Source: Gymnopus androsaceus JB14
Taxonomy: Eukaryota; Basidiomycota; Agaricomycetes; Agaricales; Omphalotaceae
Reading direction: 5' to 3'
Assembly (NCBI GenBank): GCA_009733575.1
Contig: ML769409.1
Location: forward strand, 115,867 to 179,866
Length of the DNA: 64,000 nucleotides
Part shown: piece after piece, positions 11,542 to 22,406 of the stretch
How the letters are laid out: the number at the start of each line of letters is the position of its first letter
Position numbering within the stretch: position 1 is the first letter of the stretch
Position numbers and translations under genes: made by a program
Notes under the pieces: model-generated
Seen by the model: only the letters and a program-made list of their open reading frames with translations
Database searches by the model: none
What the model was told of the DNA's origin: nothing

Positions 11542-11641
11542 GTTGAGTATCGAGGTAGACCTAACAAAAAAGGGAAAAAAAAAAAGATGGATTGAGCGTT
11601 CAAGATAGGCCTTTTATAAAGCGTTCATACCTTTTTAAGGA

Positions 11642-11857
11642 TTAGAGGCTGTTACAAGTCAAAAGAGTGGCAGGGGTAGGTAAAGAGCGGGCGTTGCGGA
11701 GGAAAGGAAGGAGCTGGTGGTAACGGTACAGAAACAGGAGCAAGCGCGCGCGCCAAGCAATTATTGAACTTCCCACGTCAAGTACCTCCTGTGATTCGCT
11801 GCGGCAATATTCAAGTATAATAGCGAAAGATTCCAGCTCAAAAAGGTATATTCGTGT
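11642..11857. other. Short spacer upstream of dispersed repeat
   Basis: Probable upstream region of the Kre9/KNH-like gene. No feature was recognised. Confidence 0.3.
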
Positions 11858-12790
11858 ATACTGACCTATAAGAAACGAGTAACAGAAGCGACTCTGTGCC
11901 TCGACGCCGACGCGTTTCAAACCCTCCTTTGCCTGACCTCCAAGCCCGAAGGGTGGACCGTAGTAGCACCGACTCGGGACAACGTCTCTGCCTCCTTCCA
12001 GGATAATGCAGTACTTGAGCGAAACGTCTGAAACCCAAGTTCAAACGGAACTATAGACCGACATTACAGCAAGTTCTCCGGAGAGAAACACATCTGCGCT
12101 TGAAGAAACGCTAGACACATCTGCAGCCAATGGTATGTAGCCGGAATCGATTGACGGAGTGGTCAGTCAACGCAAAGCACCTCCGCGCTGTGGTATCCAG
12201 CTAATACCATGCCGACACACTAGACTGACATGATTGCGTACGAACGGCCGAATGGTCTTCGAAGTGGAATGCGGCGGAAGTTGCGCCCAAGATATGATGT
12301 AATGAGCTTTGCCAAAAGCTGAGCGAGTGATGGCTGGAAAGAAAGAGGGCAGAGGAGCAAAAGTATCATGGAAACTGTGGAGCTGGGCTTACTTTAAACA
12401 GGATAGTTTCCCGTTCGGAAGAGACGGTCAACTCGGCATTGCTATGAATAGTAACTAAGTAACATAGACGAGGTAGAGAACTAAAAATAGAACTCGAGCT
12501 TGGATAAGAATAGAACTCATGTTATCGCCTTTCTCGTCAAAAGAAAACGCGTTGAATGCGCAGTTGAACGATCTTGGTCTTGTCTGGTCTTGTCCGGGTC
12601 CATCTAGACTGATAATCAGTGCAGTCTATCCTTATCCGTTCGTCTTGTCGTGATTATACTATATGGTTCTTGCTGCTAGAGATTTCGCAAGAGAGATTGC
12701 AAGTGCGATGGAAGTAGAGGTGGTTACTGAACTAGGACCCGAGAGTGCACGCCACCGTTCGCGTCGAGAGATGACACGTGACCAAGCCCC
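11858..12790. repeat. Dispersed repeat, copy A (contiguous)
   Basis: Begins TATACTGACCTATAAGAAAC and matches 14511-15062 over its first half (shared TGCCTGACCTCC, CAGCAAGTTCTCCGGAGA and GGCCGAATGGTCTT-like blocks). Its second half, from about 12385, matches 16296-16760 (shared GCTGGGCTTACTT, CTTGGTCTTGTCTGG and TGGTTCTTGCTGCTAGAGA blocks). Identity is moderate with many small indels, so both copies are old. No intact protein is encoded and no clear terminal repeats were seen. It probably derives from a transposable element of unknown class. Confidence 0.7.
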
Positions 12791-13310
12791 TGTTATGTTA
12801 CGCTCTCTGACTCTCATCATGTCGAAAGTGGTCAAACGAGAACACGTACAGGAGGTTCACAATCCTCCTGCTTATAATCTGTCTCGTCTCCATGACCTAG
12901 CGCCTCCTGCAGATACTCCCCGAATACGAAAGCGAAATTCACAGTAGCCATCCCAGAAGTTCTGGATCTACAGCCGGCACTCTCCTCTCTCTCGATTTCG
13001 GTGACTTCCTCACGCGCCGAATAACGTTGGCGTCGGAAAAAAGTCATATTATTAATGCAGTACGGGACCTAACCAAGGCTTTGGAAGTGGTCTGTAGCAC
13101 TCTCTTTCGCTTTCTTCGTGTAATCCTCATTGATCCTCAATCAAATTTAGAAAAATGTCCTGCTTAACTTGGGTATCATCCGTTCTTTAATCGAGAGCGA
13201 ATTCCACCTTGAGCATAATTCCAACTTGATATGCTGTTAGTTCTGTTCACTTTGGTCGGTTTGTGTCATTATTGACCGTCGCAATCGCAGTTTCAGATGG
13301 ATTTCATACA
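12791..13310. other. Intergenic
   Basis: Follows repeat copy A and precedes a hypothetical reading frame. No clear feature was seen. Confidence 0.3.
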
Positions 13311-14099
13311 ATGTACGATAGATACGGTATCTTCACATACGTGCCTTCGGACGAAATCCTCGATAATCTCATTCAGCTCACCGAAGAAAAGAATAATCGA
13401 TGGCAAGAAACGGTCAACGTTGTTCCCACTGTCGACCGAAAATCACGCGCTCTTACGGGTATGCTACTTGCTCTTTCCCTGTTAATCAAGTTGAGACTCA
13501 CATCAACGTTGAATCAGCTCTCAATCAGCGGCGAATCCTTGAAGGTTTTCACATACGAAATCACTCTTCTCCTCCCAGACTATTTCCTGCCATTCGGACA
13601 AAAGTTGGCCATTCGGCAGCCTGATAATTCTTATCTTCATACGAAAGTGCTAAATAGGGAACTGCAGGTTGTCGCTAAAGAAGACAGTGAGGAATCATAT
13701 ACCCAGGTCGAACCGTACATCCTCCCACCATTCCTTCATTATAAGTACCCAGCGGTCGATAAGCAATCTCGTAAATCCCTTCCTGCTTTGTATAAATGCA
13801 AACGACAAGTTCGAGCTTCATCGCAAGAAATATGGGGTCGAAACAATGTCGCCACGGACACGCACTCTGCTCGAAAAAAATCAAAAACTTGTCAAGTTGC
13901 TTTATGCCCACAGCCCGGCTCTGAAAGTGCGAAGGAAGTCGAAATGCTTAGAAGGGCGAAAGAGGGAAAAAAAATAATAAGGAACCAGAGTCCAAGAAGA
14001 TGGAAGGGTGGAGCGAGGGAGGAACGAAGCGACTTTGATTCTGAGCCGGATGAACCGCTATTCAAGGGGATAATGAAGAAATGTTTTACGCGTCTATAA
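13311..14099 (+). CDS. Hypothetical protein, Lys/Arg-rich C-terminus
   Basis: A single open frame runs to a stop at 14097-14099. The first ATG in frame is at 13311 (MYDRYGIFTYVPSDEILDN), but the open frame continues upstream past a possible acceptor (ATCGCAG near 13290), so an earlier exon may exist. Visible parts are an N-terminal helical half (EILDNLIQLTEEKNNRW, LLALSLLIKLRL) and a basic, polar C-terminal half (SARKKSKT, EVEMLRRAKEGKK, FDSEPDEPLFKG). I do not recognise a family. Its position between two copies of a dispersed repeat leaves open that it is a transposon passenger or a chance frame. Confidence 0.4.
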   Translation: MYDRYGIFTYVPSDEILDNLIQLTEEKNNRWQETVNVVPTVDRKSRALTGMLLALSLLIKLRLTSTLNQLSISGESLKVFTYEITLLLPDYFLPFGQKLAIRQPDNSYLHTKVLNRELQVVAKEDSEESYTQVEPYILPPFLHYKYPAVDKQSRKSLPALYKCKRQVRASSQEIWGRNNVATDTHSARKKSKTCQVALCPQPGSESAKEVEMLRRAKEGKKIIRNQSPRRWKGGAREERSDFDSEPDEPLFKGIMKKCFTRL

Positions 14100-14510
14100 A
14101 AGAGAGGATAGATCATGACGAGACATTGTCAGACGGAGAAACGAGCTTCTTTGGGAATGAGATTTATCTTTGGTGGGAAAGGTTAGTTTTTCGCCTGACA
14201 ATCATTGGACGCCTTTTCTTACCCTTACTATTCATCATCAGATTATGAAACTCCCTTCCTTCCAGGTGTTCCGCCTCTTCCCTCAGTATTTGATCGTATT
14301 TCTCGAGGTGACTATGCTCACTGAGGATGGCTGGCTAGTGAGGAGTGACTGTCTACAGCTATTCTGTCGAATCACACAATTGCACTCTTTATACTTATTT
14401 AATATCCATCCTCAAACTATTCTTCTCGCTTAAATCCCGACTTTTATCCGGCGTTGAGTACTTAGATGATATTCAAGATAACAATCAAGATCAATTTCAG
14501 TTTATTCCTG

Positions 14511-15062
14511 TATACTGACCTATAAGAAACAAGCTATAAAAGCAACTCTCTGCCTTGATGCATCAAACCCTCCGTTGCCTGACCTCCAAAGCCCGAAGGG
14601 CAGACAGACCACAATAGTAACGACTCGGGACAACCTCAGGATAACTTGAGAGAACAATATCTGCCTTGAGATCCAAACTTCAAACGGAACAATAGACCGA
14701 CATCAGACATCACAGCAAGTTCTCCGGAGAAAAAAGAAAACAAGTGAGTAGCTCTCCATCTTCGAAACGTGTAGCGTTTGGAATCCACTTGCGGCCAATG
14801 GCATATAGCCGAAAATCGATTGAAGTACTCCGAATCAAGTGATCTGTACATCTCAGTCAACCCAGTGCACCTCCAGCTCCCATTGCGCTGAGCTGTGGCA
14901 TCCAACCAATACCATACCGACAGGACACTAGACTGCTGGGTGGGAACGGCCGAACGGTCTTTGAAATGGAATGTGGCGGAAGCTGCGCCCAAGATACGTT
15001 CGGAACGCGTTGAAGCTTTACTTACCAAGATCTGAATCAGTGGCTGGAAGGAAGGAAGGAAG
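14511..15062. repeat. Dispersed repeat, copy B, left part
   Basis: Aligns with 11858-12350 from TATACTGACCTATAAGAAAC to the block GTGGCTGGAAGGAAGG. The minus strand of this copy is open for 147 codons (14636-15079), while the matching stretch of copy A is not, so the frame is probably accidental. The alignment breaks at about 15062. Confidence 0.7.
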
Positions 15063-16295
15063 TTTCTATTACACGGCATGGTCCAAGTGCTGAACGCCGG
15101 ATCGTCCGGAGATTATCCCAGTGCGGCACTAGCACTTTCGTCTCCGGGACACCTGAGGCAAGACAATGACGAGCCTCAGTAGGGAGACGCTGCTGTAGAT
15201 CGTTGACCCACTCCAGGGGATAATTCTATTAACCAACCCCGCTGCTCAAACACAACCCTCCTTCAATGAGTTGCCTCTGGAGCAGCCCTAGTGCGATATG
15301 CGGAGCCCTCCGCAGATTCCCGCAATTAAGTGACGGCGGCCAAAACTGATGGACCCCAAATCGGGAAGGTGGGCGCTAAAACGCTGAAAAATCGTCGTCG
15401 TAGAGAGAAATGGCGAGCAGTAATGCATTAAGGAGATTTTATATATTCCGATGTACATAGTCTAGTGTAGAATTTCCCAGAGTGTCTATATCCCAGAAAA
15501 AAAAGGCCAGAAAGCTCAAAAATAGAGCGACAACGACAATTACATTTCCAAAACTTGTGGATGTTGCTGAAGGAAGATTTGGGTGAATTATGTCCTTGGA
15601 AGGCATGCAGATAGCGTAGAAGATCATGCAGTAATCCTAGGGATAATGAAAAGTGAGATTGGACCACAAAACATCGAGGCTACATGCGTACCTGAAACCC
15701 AGAACTTTTCCTGCTCTTCGGCACAACATCACTCACTGAGCTGCTGCAAATAGCTTCTCTCTAGCGTATCCTATCACCCTAAAGCCCATTCGCCACTTTC
15801 CCTTGGTCCAAAAACCCCTTGTTTTTGCCAGGCACGATGTCAAGCTCTCCGAGTTTTTTGGGGGCATTGTCAGTGAAAAATGTCATAAAGTGGTCAGAAT
15901 TTGGGTGGTATCAGTAGTTATGGGCAGCCCAAGTTACATGGTATAGTTTTTGTGAGGATTTTGAGGTTAGTTGTTGAGCTGCTCGTTATCCAACGCAATG
16001 ACGACAAATTTTGAGTGGTTTAGCGCCCAATTCACCGGTCATCAGTCACATCACTCCGAACCTCTGCCGCTTCACGACTTCAATGAAAACAATCTGTGGG
16101 CCGGGTTGTTATGATTTGCATCAAAATGAGGGATTGTGTTCGGGCAGCAGGATTGGTTAATAGAATTATCCCACTCGAGGTGCCAGACTACATAATTAGA
16201 TGTTATACAGGCAAACTATATCTAGCTACTAATACTATCTACGCTGATATTGACTTGGTACATACTTACAATGGACAAAAAGAAAGAGCCCAAGG
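15063..16295. other. About 1.2 kb present only in repeat copy B
   Basis: This block separates the two halves of repeat copy B and is absent from copy A. Near its left end is a GC-rich segment (CCGGATCGTCCGGAG). A minus-strand stretch at 15439-15627 could encode a hydrophobic tail (NVIVVVALFLSFLAFFFWDI), but no start or partner exon is convincing. No clear terminal repeats or target duplication were found, so insertion into B and deletion from A are both possible. Confidence 0.45.
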
Positions 16296-16760
16296 GGGAA
16301 TCATCGAAACTGAGGCGCTGGGCTTACTTATAAACAGGATAGTTTCCTGCTCGGAAGATATATATCCCCTTACTCTTGACGCTTATATATCTCCGCTACG
16401 ACACATATTCTACCTATACTGTAGCTGTAGTATACTGCCTACCATATCCCTCAGGACAGAGGGCAATAAACAAGGATACAAAAGAAAAGTGTATATAGAC
16501 GATGAGAGAAACCGAAAAAAAACTAAGCACTCATTTATTGAGTCGAACGGTCCTTGCCTATAGCTATTTGTCGTACGCCTTGAGACAATCTTGGTCTTGT
16601 CTGGGTCCATCTAGACTGTTTAAGTGCAAAGCCTATCCTTATCAGTTCATCTTGTCGTACTATATGGTTCTTGCTGCTAGAGATTTCGCAAGAGAGATTA
16701 CAAGCGAATTGAGGTGTGAAGAGTTACGGACCGAGATTGTACGCCACCGTTCACGGTCAC
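16296..16760. repeat. Dispersed repeat, copy B, right part
   Basis: Aligns with 12385-12790, sharing GCTGGGCTTACTT, AACAGGATAGTTTCC, CTTGGTCTTGTCTGG, ATATGGTTCTTGCTGCTAGA and CGCCACCGTTC blocks in the same order. Similarity ends near 16760. Confidence 0.7.
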
Positions 16761-17245
16761 GCAGCTTCTCTTTCATGCTAAAAGGCGACGATTGTGCGAC
16801 GATTCTCATATTATTTGTTCTTCCAAAGGCCATCAAATCCAAATACAGCAGTACAAGAACTGCAGGAAAGGTTTCATGGTCGGAAACTTCGAATTCCCGT
16901 GCACTGGCAGGCTGGCAGCTGTCTTGTCTCCTTGGATTCTCTGATATTTCATTGCTTCCTCACTTAACTATTGCGCGGCTACAAACTTACAAACTGGAAC
17001 AAAAACTTACTGTTCCCGTAGGTTCCCGTGTACAGGTGACACCATGACATGTGGACCACTCGAGCTAAGCGCCTCTTCGATCTTGAGCCAAGAATGGGTC
17101 TTTTAGGAGGTCGTTCGGGTTAGCGAGGCTACTTGGAACGATACCGGTGCAATCGCCTCGAACTGCACATTGCGGATTTTTCTCCATCGTCAGTGGCGCA
17201 CTAAATGTGACAGTATTCAACATTGGGGTCGGTGGCGCAACTTAA
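16761..17245. other. Intergenic
   Basis: Spacer between the dispersed repeat and a tandem duplication. Open frames here lack any recognisable protein character. Confidence 0.3.
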
Positions 17246-17347
17246 AAGTCTTAAACTACTAGCGTTTAGTTTGCCATTCATTGGATTGTCATATACAAGT
17301 CTTAAACTACTAGCGTTTAGTTTGCCATTCATTGGATTATCATATAC
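17246..17347. repeat. Tandem duplication, 51-bp unit x 2
   Basis: Two copies of a 51-bp unit beginning AAGTCTTAAACTACTAGCG lie head to tail (17246-17296 and 17297-17347) and differ at one base. The near identity points to recent slippage or unequal exchange. The length is a multiple of three, but no gene is supported here. Confidence 0.9.
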
Positions 17348-17476
17348 AAGTCATTCCGCACTTCGGTGCCTCTCTGTGTCTACCTCCTATGTCTCTCTCC
17401 TGTGTGTCCCTCTCTGTAGCTAGGCCGCGCTTGCCAATAAATTGTAGCCGACAGGCTTAATTAAAGGGCGCACGCT

Positions 17477-17504
17477 CGGGTTCGGGTTCGGGTTCGGGTT
17501 CGGG
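17477..17504. repeat. TTCGGG microsatellite
   Basis: Four and a partial units of the hexamer TTCGGG. It is too short and of the wrong sequence to be a telomere tract. Confidence 0.85.
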
Positions 17505-18291
17505 CCCGCATCACTGTCGGATTCAGGGTAGGTCGTTGATTACTCCGAAATCGACTCGCTTACAAGCTGGCGAAGTGAAAACAAAATTCAAGCAGAATTC
17601 ATCCTGTTCCTATTTTACAGGTGAACATGATCCTGCCATGGTTCGCCCAGGCTCACCTATTATTGTATGAACGACAAAATACACCGAAATAATCGAGTGC
17701 ATCTCAATGTATGCATCATATTGACGCAGTCGGTCACCGGCTGGCAGCTGCTCAGTAGTGCTAGCCAATGCTGCGTCGTCAACTAACAACATCATTGTAG
17801 ATCACGAAGCGCTGATCTATGGCACACTGCTCCCGCTGTAATCATTTCGACTGTTTAGTCCTAATTCCAAACTGCACTGCAAGCTTCGAAAATAGTAAGC
17901 AAGGGTGTCTGTCGATATCGTCGGCCGGTTTTCTCGTACCCCAAATCGGAAGTTTAGTTCTCTAAGAGCGTTGGAGACTTTCGTGGAGTGTAAAAACAGT
18001 CAATTCACTGCACATCTTCTGCATCTTCTGGCAGTGATTTAGCTGAAACCATCAGAACCCAAATGGACGACCTTTCTTTTCTGCCACAAGAAGTAGTAAG
18101 GGTCGGGTAAATAAAAGGTACTTGATGGGGGCGCCCGATGCAGACGTCAGCTTAGCGTCGGCACGATTCCAGACTAGGCATGTATGTATTTCCGCACTTG
18201 TTCCTTATGGCGTAGTACACCCACGCCAAATTGTATAAATTTCGTTGATGTTCCAGAGTTCTCTTTCGCACCACGATTCACATCTTCCCAG
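17505..18291. other. Intergenic/promoter of the methyltransferase gene
   Basis: No gene was recognised. An upstream open stretch from about 18184 (NCINFVDVPEFSFAPRF) is in frame with the methyltransferase and could extend its N-terminus, but the ATG at 18292 is preferred. Confidence 0.4.
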
Positions 18292-19304
18292 ATGCTTCAT
18301 GAAACTCGTACCTCCGAAGCGTTGCTCAAACTCCCGAGCCCATCCAAGTCACATTATATCCTTCCCGCTGATGATTCCGAAATAAAGAGGTCAGCCTTGA
18401 GCTTCCTTGAAGCTCGAGAAGAGAAATAACTGATCGTATTGTTAGGCTAAATTTGCAGAATCGATTCTTGACGCGTGAAGTTTGCGGTGGGAAGCTAATC
18501 TATGCTCCTGCGATGCTTCAGCATGGCGACAAAGTATTGGAAAGCGGCACTGGCACTGGTAAGTACATGCTTTGTCCTTCGAATCTGATTCCCGACCGTT
18601 GAACATTGGTTCCAGGTATCTGGCTCGTCTCTCTCGCTGGAGAGGTTCCTCCCACAATCTCCTTCACCGGTATTGACATACAAACACGTCTTTTCCCTCG
18701 AGATCCGGACTTGCCATCCAATATCTCGTTCTTCCAGCACTCCATTACGAACCTTCCGGTCGAATGGACGGAGCGCTTCAAATTCGTAAATCAACGTCTG
18801 TTAGTTGGTGGACTGACGTCAAAGGAGTGGGAGAAGGCTTTACAGGAGACGTATCGGGTTTTGACTCCAGGAGGATGGTTCCAATGTCTTGAACCGAACA
18901 TACCTTCCAACACGGACATTGGTCCATATACCGAACGGATGTTTGAGATCCTCCGCAATCTGCTTTCAGTGAATGGTCTGCTTCACGATATAGTGCCAGT
19001 GCTCTGTCGCACACTACCGAAAACGGGATTCATCAATGTGCAGAAACATACCGTTTCCCTTTCGGCTCACAAACGTCCCACGGGAACCGAGTTCAACCAC
19101 AGGACGCTAATGGAGTGGTTTTTCATCGCCCTAAAACCGGGAATGCTTGCGACCAAATTGGTGGAATCTGAAGAGGAATTTGAGGAGCTCATGCGGAGCA
19201 TGTTGAAAGAGTGGGATGAATCACCGGAGGTTGCTTGGAGTTGGTCTGTGATTTTCGCCCAGAAAAGAGAGCAGGAGCATATACCGATTTGCGCAGAACT
19301 GTAA
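18292..19304 (+). CDS. Class I SAM-dependent methyltransferase (LaeA-like)
   Basis: Three exons (18292-18389, 18446-18558, 18616-19304) give 299 residues. The N-terminus has HYILPADDSEIKRLNLQN, common to this fungal family. Motif I is VLESGTGTGIW, split by intron 2, followed by the acidic residue region TGIDIQTRLFP and the post-motif FFQHSITNLP. The motif III region is RVLTPGGWFQCLEP. The enzyme would transfer methyl groups from S-adenosylmethionine; the acceptor is unknown. It lies tail-to-tail with an FAD monooxygenase (stop-to-stop distance about 370 bp). Such enzymes occur both as tailoring enzymes and as LaeA-like regulators, and the sequence alone does not decide. Confidence 0.88.
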
Positions 19305-19672
19305 AGTGTAATAATTGTACCGAATAAGTATGTATGTACTTTGTACTATTAGTACTTATTAATTTTATTCAATATCTGTAACTAGCAAATCCAAAGTCGC
19401 CACCTCCTAACGAGCCCAGAATAGGAGCTAGCTCACCACATTGAAATTTAAATGCATTCATTATTCAATATTGGGCTCTCGCCGACTGGACATTGATTTA
19501 ATTTGAACGAATTTTAATTTAACGAATGTACTAGCTATAGTAGCTTTCCGCGAAGAGGAAAAGTACCAATACTAGCCGACCCTGCCTATACACATCACTG
19601 AGCATTAAGAATTTTTTCGTGCAAGTAGTTTGTTGGTATTCATATTCTATATCTAAGTAAAAGCTATCTCTA
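19305..19672. other. Convergent intergenic region
   Basis: AT-rich spacer between the 3' ends of the methyltransferase and the monooxygenase. No gene is visible. Confidence 0.5.
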
Positions 19673-21883
19673 TTACAAAAGAACTTTATCCGCGAAATAG
19701 GTGCGGATCCCCGTCTTCCCACTCGTCACCAAAGCACCAATGTAGCCATCGGGCCTAACAATAACGACCGTTGGTGTATCCTGAGCGACGACATAGTGTG
19801 TATAGGCATACCCCTTGGAGTCCACCAGAACCATATCAGCTAAATCGGGGAAAGAGCTAGGAGCAGAAGAAGCCGGAAGTAGAAGGACACTCTTCACAAT
19901 GCCTGTAGGGTATTCCCGGAGAGCCTCTAAAGTCTCGGCGACAAATTCCTGGCCCGCTAATCCAGGGAAGATAAGGGCAGTATGCTGAACAGGTTTGAAG
20001 ATGTCAAAGAGGGCGGTGATCTCGCCGTCCAGTCGAGTTAAACCAGGAGCATCCGGAGCTCGATCACCTGCATGAACTGTACCATCATCTCCAGAGCGAT
20101 AGGGATCAACCACCTCGTCTTTTTCGGTGTATCTCTCGTCTACAACAAAAGGACTACCGCGATAGTTGACCCCGAGCTGACGCAACTCGTATCCTCTGAA
20201 TAGGTCCTCCCTTTGTCCCAGCTTTCCTTGAAATTCCTTTCGGAAAAGCTCTGTAGTTTTGTTGAGCATTGCGGCAATGACAGGCATACGTTCCTGTGAA
20301 TAAGAATCAAGAAGGGATTTTGGAGCTAAACCCTTGTGAACCAGCGCAAGCTTCCATGCGAGATTGAACTGTAAATAAAGGATTAGCAATGTAGTGGAAG
20401 CTACGTCCAAAGAATAGCTTACCGAATCCTGAACACCGGAATTCATCCCCTAAAAGACTGTCAATAACCGATCTAACATTCATAGTCACTGAAAGCATTA
20501 CCTGGCCACCTGTGGGGCTATGAACGTGCGCAGCATCTAGAAACAAGCAGTTAGCTAAAGCTATCGACATTCGGGACACCTCGGGCACCTACCTCCAGCT
20601 ACAAAGACTCTATCTTTCCCAAAACTATCCACCATTCTGATGTTCGGTCTAGCCTGACTTTAGTCGGGTGTCGAATCACGAAGCAGGGCACACATCACTC
20701 ACCGCCATAAGCCCATCCATACCAGCTCTCCGAATTTAATATCTTTCCTGCCCGTGATATCATAGAAGACCTTGATCAACTCTTCACGGTTGGAAGACAC
20801 CTTGGACATGTCAATTCCATGCTCAGGCCCTCCAAGAATGTAAAAATTAAACAAGTTTTGGCCTGGTACCAAGCATGGCCGTAAGGATACACTGAAGCAT
20901 ACCGGTCAGATTTATGATGAAAGCCTGCAAGAAAGAAAGACGTACGCAAGACTGGAAGGATGACCCCAAATTAGCCACCCGTCGGGCTAATGGATGCAAT
21001 GTCAGTATCTAATATCAAGTAAATGTAAAACTCAACGAACATGATCTTGCTTGACAGAATCCCCAAGGACATAAATATCTCCAGTGACAGCCTCCACCGC
21101 TGGAGGAGACTCTCCAAGGAACGAAAGGCCTAATTGCGTGCGCACTACGCTCCGAGCGCCATCGGCTCCAACGAGCCAATTAGCAATGATAGTTTCTTCG
21201 ACTTGCTTCGAATTGACGGTTCTGATAACATGAGCAACGACATGATCATGATGTTGCTCGAATGAGCGCAATTCTGTCCCTAATTCTACTTGGCAACCGT
21301 AATCAGCAAGAATATGCTTGCGAACGAGTGCCTCATGACGATTTTGGCCCAGCATGCGAGCATTATGCTAAAATATGGATCAGCAAAGAGTAAACTTGAC
21401 TACGTAGAAGAAGTACCAAAGGCCGAGCCGGTGTATCTTCTGTAGGTTCAGCAAAAGCACCAAAGCGCGGTGGTTTTCCATCATCAGGCGCAGAATAGTA
21501 TTGTAAGTTTCTAGGGGAGGTTGCACTTTGTTCTATCAAGTCCGGTAAAATACCCAGAAATTTATAAATTTCTAGAGTTCTCGACTTGAGAGGCAGATAT
21601 CAGAAAGAATAACAAGATCAGAGTGAATATCTAACCTGTATGCCGGCTCCTCGTTCTCCAGGATGGAACTGAAGTTGCTTCTCTATGATTCGGACGGACA
21701 ACCCATTTCGCAGAAGGGAAAGAGCTAAACTGAGGCCTTGGAATCGATATCAGTCATAAGTACTACCTGGCAAAAAGAATACGGCTTCAAACCTGTTGGT
21801 CCAGCTCCTACCTGGGGATGAACTTCAGTAAGGGCTGGAAGAACAGCAAGGGAAAGACGCACAATTAGAACGTTGACAGACAT
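19673..21883 (-). CDS. FAD-dependent aromatic monooxygenase (phenol hydroxylase/PHBH type)
   Basis: Many short exons. Exon 1 (21863-21883) encodes MSVNVLI; exon 2 completes the Rossmann motif VGAGPTG; exon 3 gives LSLALSLLRNGLSVRIIEK...HPGERGAGIQ. Later come RTLEIYKFLGIL, the second FAD motif WLVGADGARSVVR, the GD motif [34 protein letters not shown], and a C-terminal thioredoxin-like domain (GDRAPDAPGLTRLDGE...VVIVRPDGYIGA) found in phenol hydroxylase relatives. The stop is at 19673-19675. It should hydroxylate an aromatic or polyketide-type substrate using NAD(P)H and O2. A decayed copy of exon 3 lies at 1822-1968. The convergent methyltransferase makes a two-gene tailoring pair possible. 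The exon around 20930-21020 is the least certain. Confidence 0.88.
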
Positions 21884-22406
21884 TGTAAAGTGATGTGAGG
21901 GTTAGATTCTTGATACATCTTCAGGATTTTTACGAGCCCTTTTATCTTCACGGTCGAGCAGCCTCTCGCCACGATGAATGGGCCCCTTGGTGCAGAGAAA
22001 TCGGTATTGTCATCTGGACTTCATCATTTGTGGATAATCGAATAGAAAATCGATGTAGTAACCATCCGTGCCGCATCCGGATGAGCTGTGTTGCGTCATC
22101 TTCATTACATACGCCTCGGATAAATCTGTCAGTCACTGCAATATCAACGTAGTCGGTCGAGTATGTAGTTTCAAAGGAAGAGGTCCGAGAAAGAAGGATG
22201 TTTTCGTCGACTTCTTCGCAGAACCGTGAGCTCAATTGAACGAGCGGTTGAATTTCGACCGACTCGTTGGACCCTCAGGCTGATTGACATCCGAAGCTAC
22301 AAGAATTCGCGCGGACGATTGATTATTTTCTTGATGATGAAACAACCGGGAACGATAGGTCACGTCTTGTGACTCGACATCACTTACCACAGTACTGCAA
22401 CGACAA
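21884..22406. promoter_or_regulatory. Divergent intergenic region, monooxygenase/QCR6
   Basis: About 520 bp between the start of the minus-strand monooxygenase and the plus-strand QCR6 gene, so it must contain both promoters. No specific site could be named with confidence. Confidence 0.5.

Noticed and set aside
14636..15079. Minus-strand open frame of 147 codons
   Set aside because: It lies inside the dispersed repeat; the equivalent frame in copy A is interrupted and the composition is not protein-like.
16096..16563. Plus-strand open frame of 155 codons
   Set aside because: It overlaps repeat copy B, has no family resemblance, and the matching part of copy A is not open.
17477..17504. TTCGGG repeats as a telomere-like tract
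   Set aside because: Fungal telomeres are normally TTAGGG-type, the run is only four units, and normal genes continue on both sides.
18292..22406. A secondary metabolite cluster around the methyltransferase and monooxygenase
   Set aside because: No polyketide synthase, NRPS, terpene synthase, transporter or pathway regulator is present; the next gene is the housekeeping QCR6.
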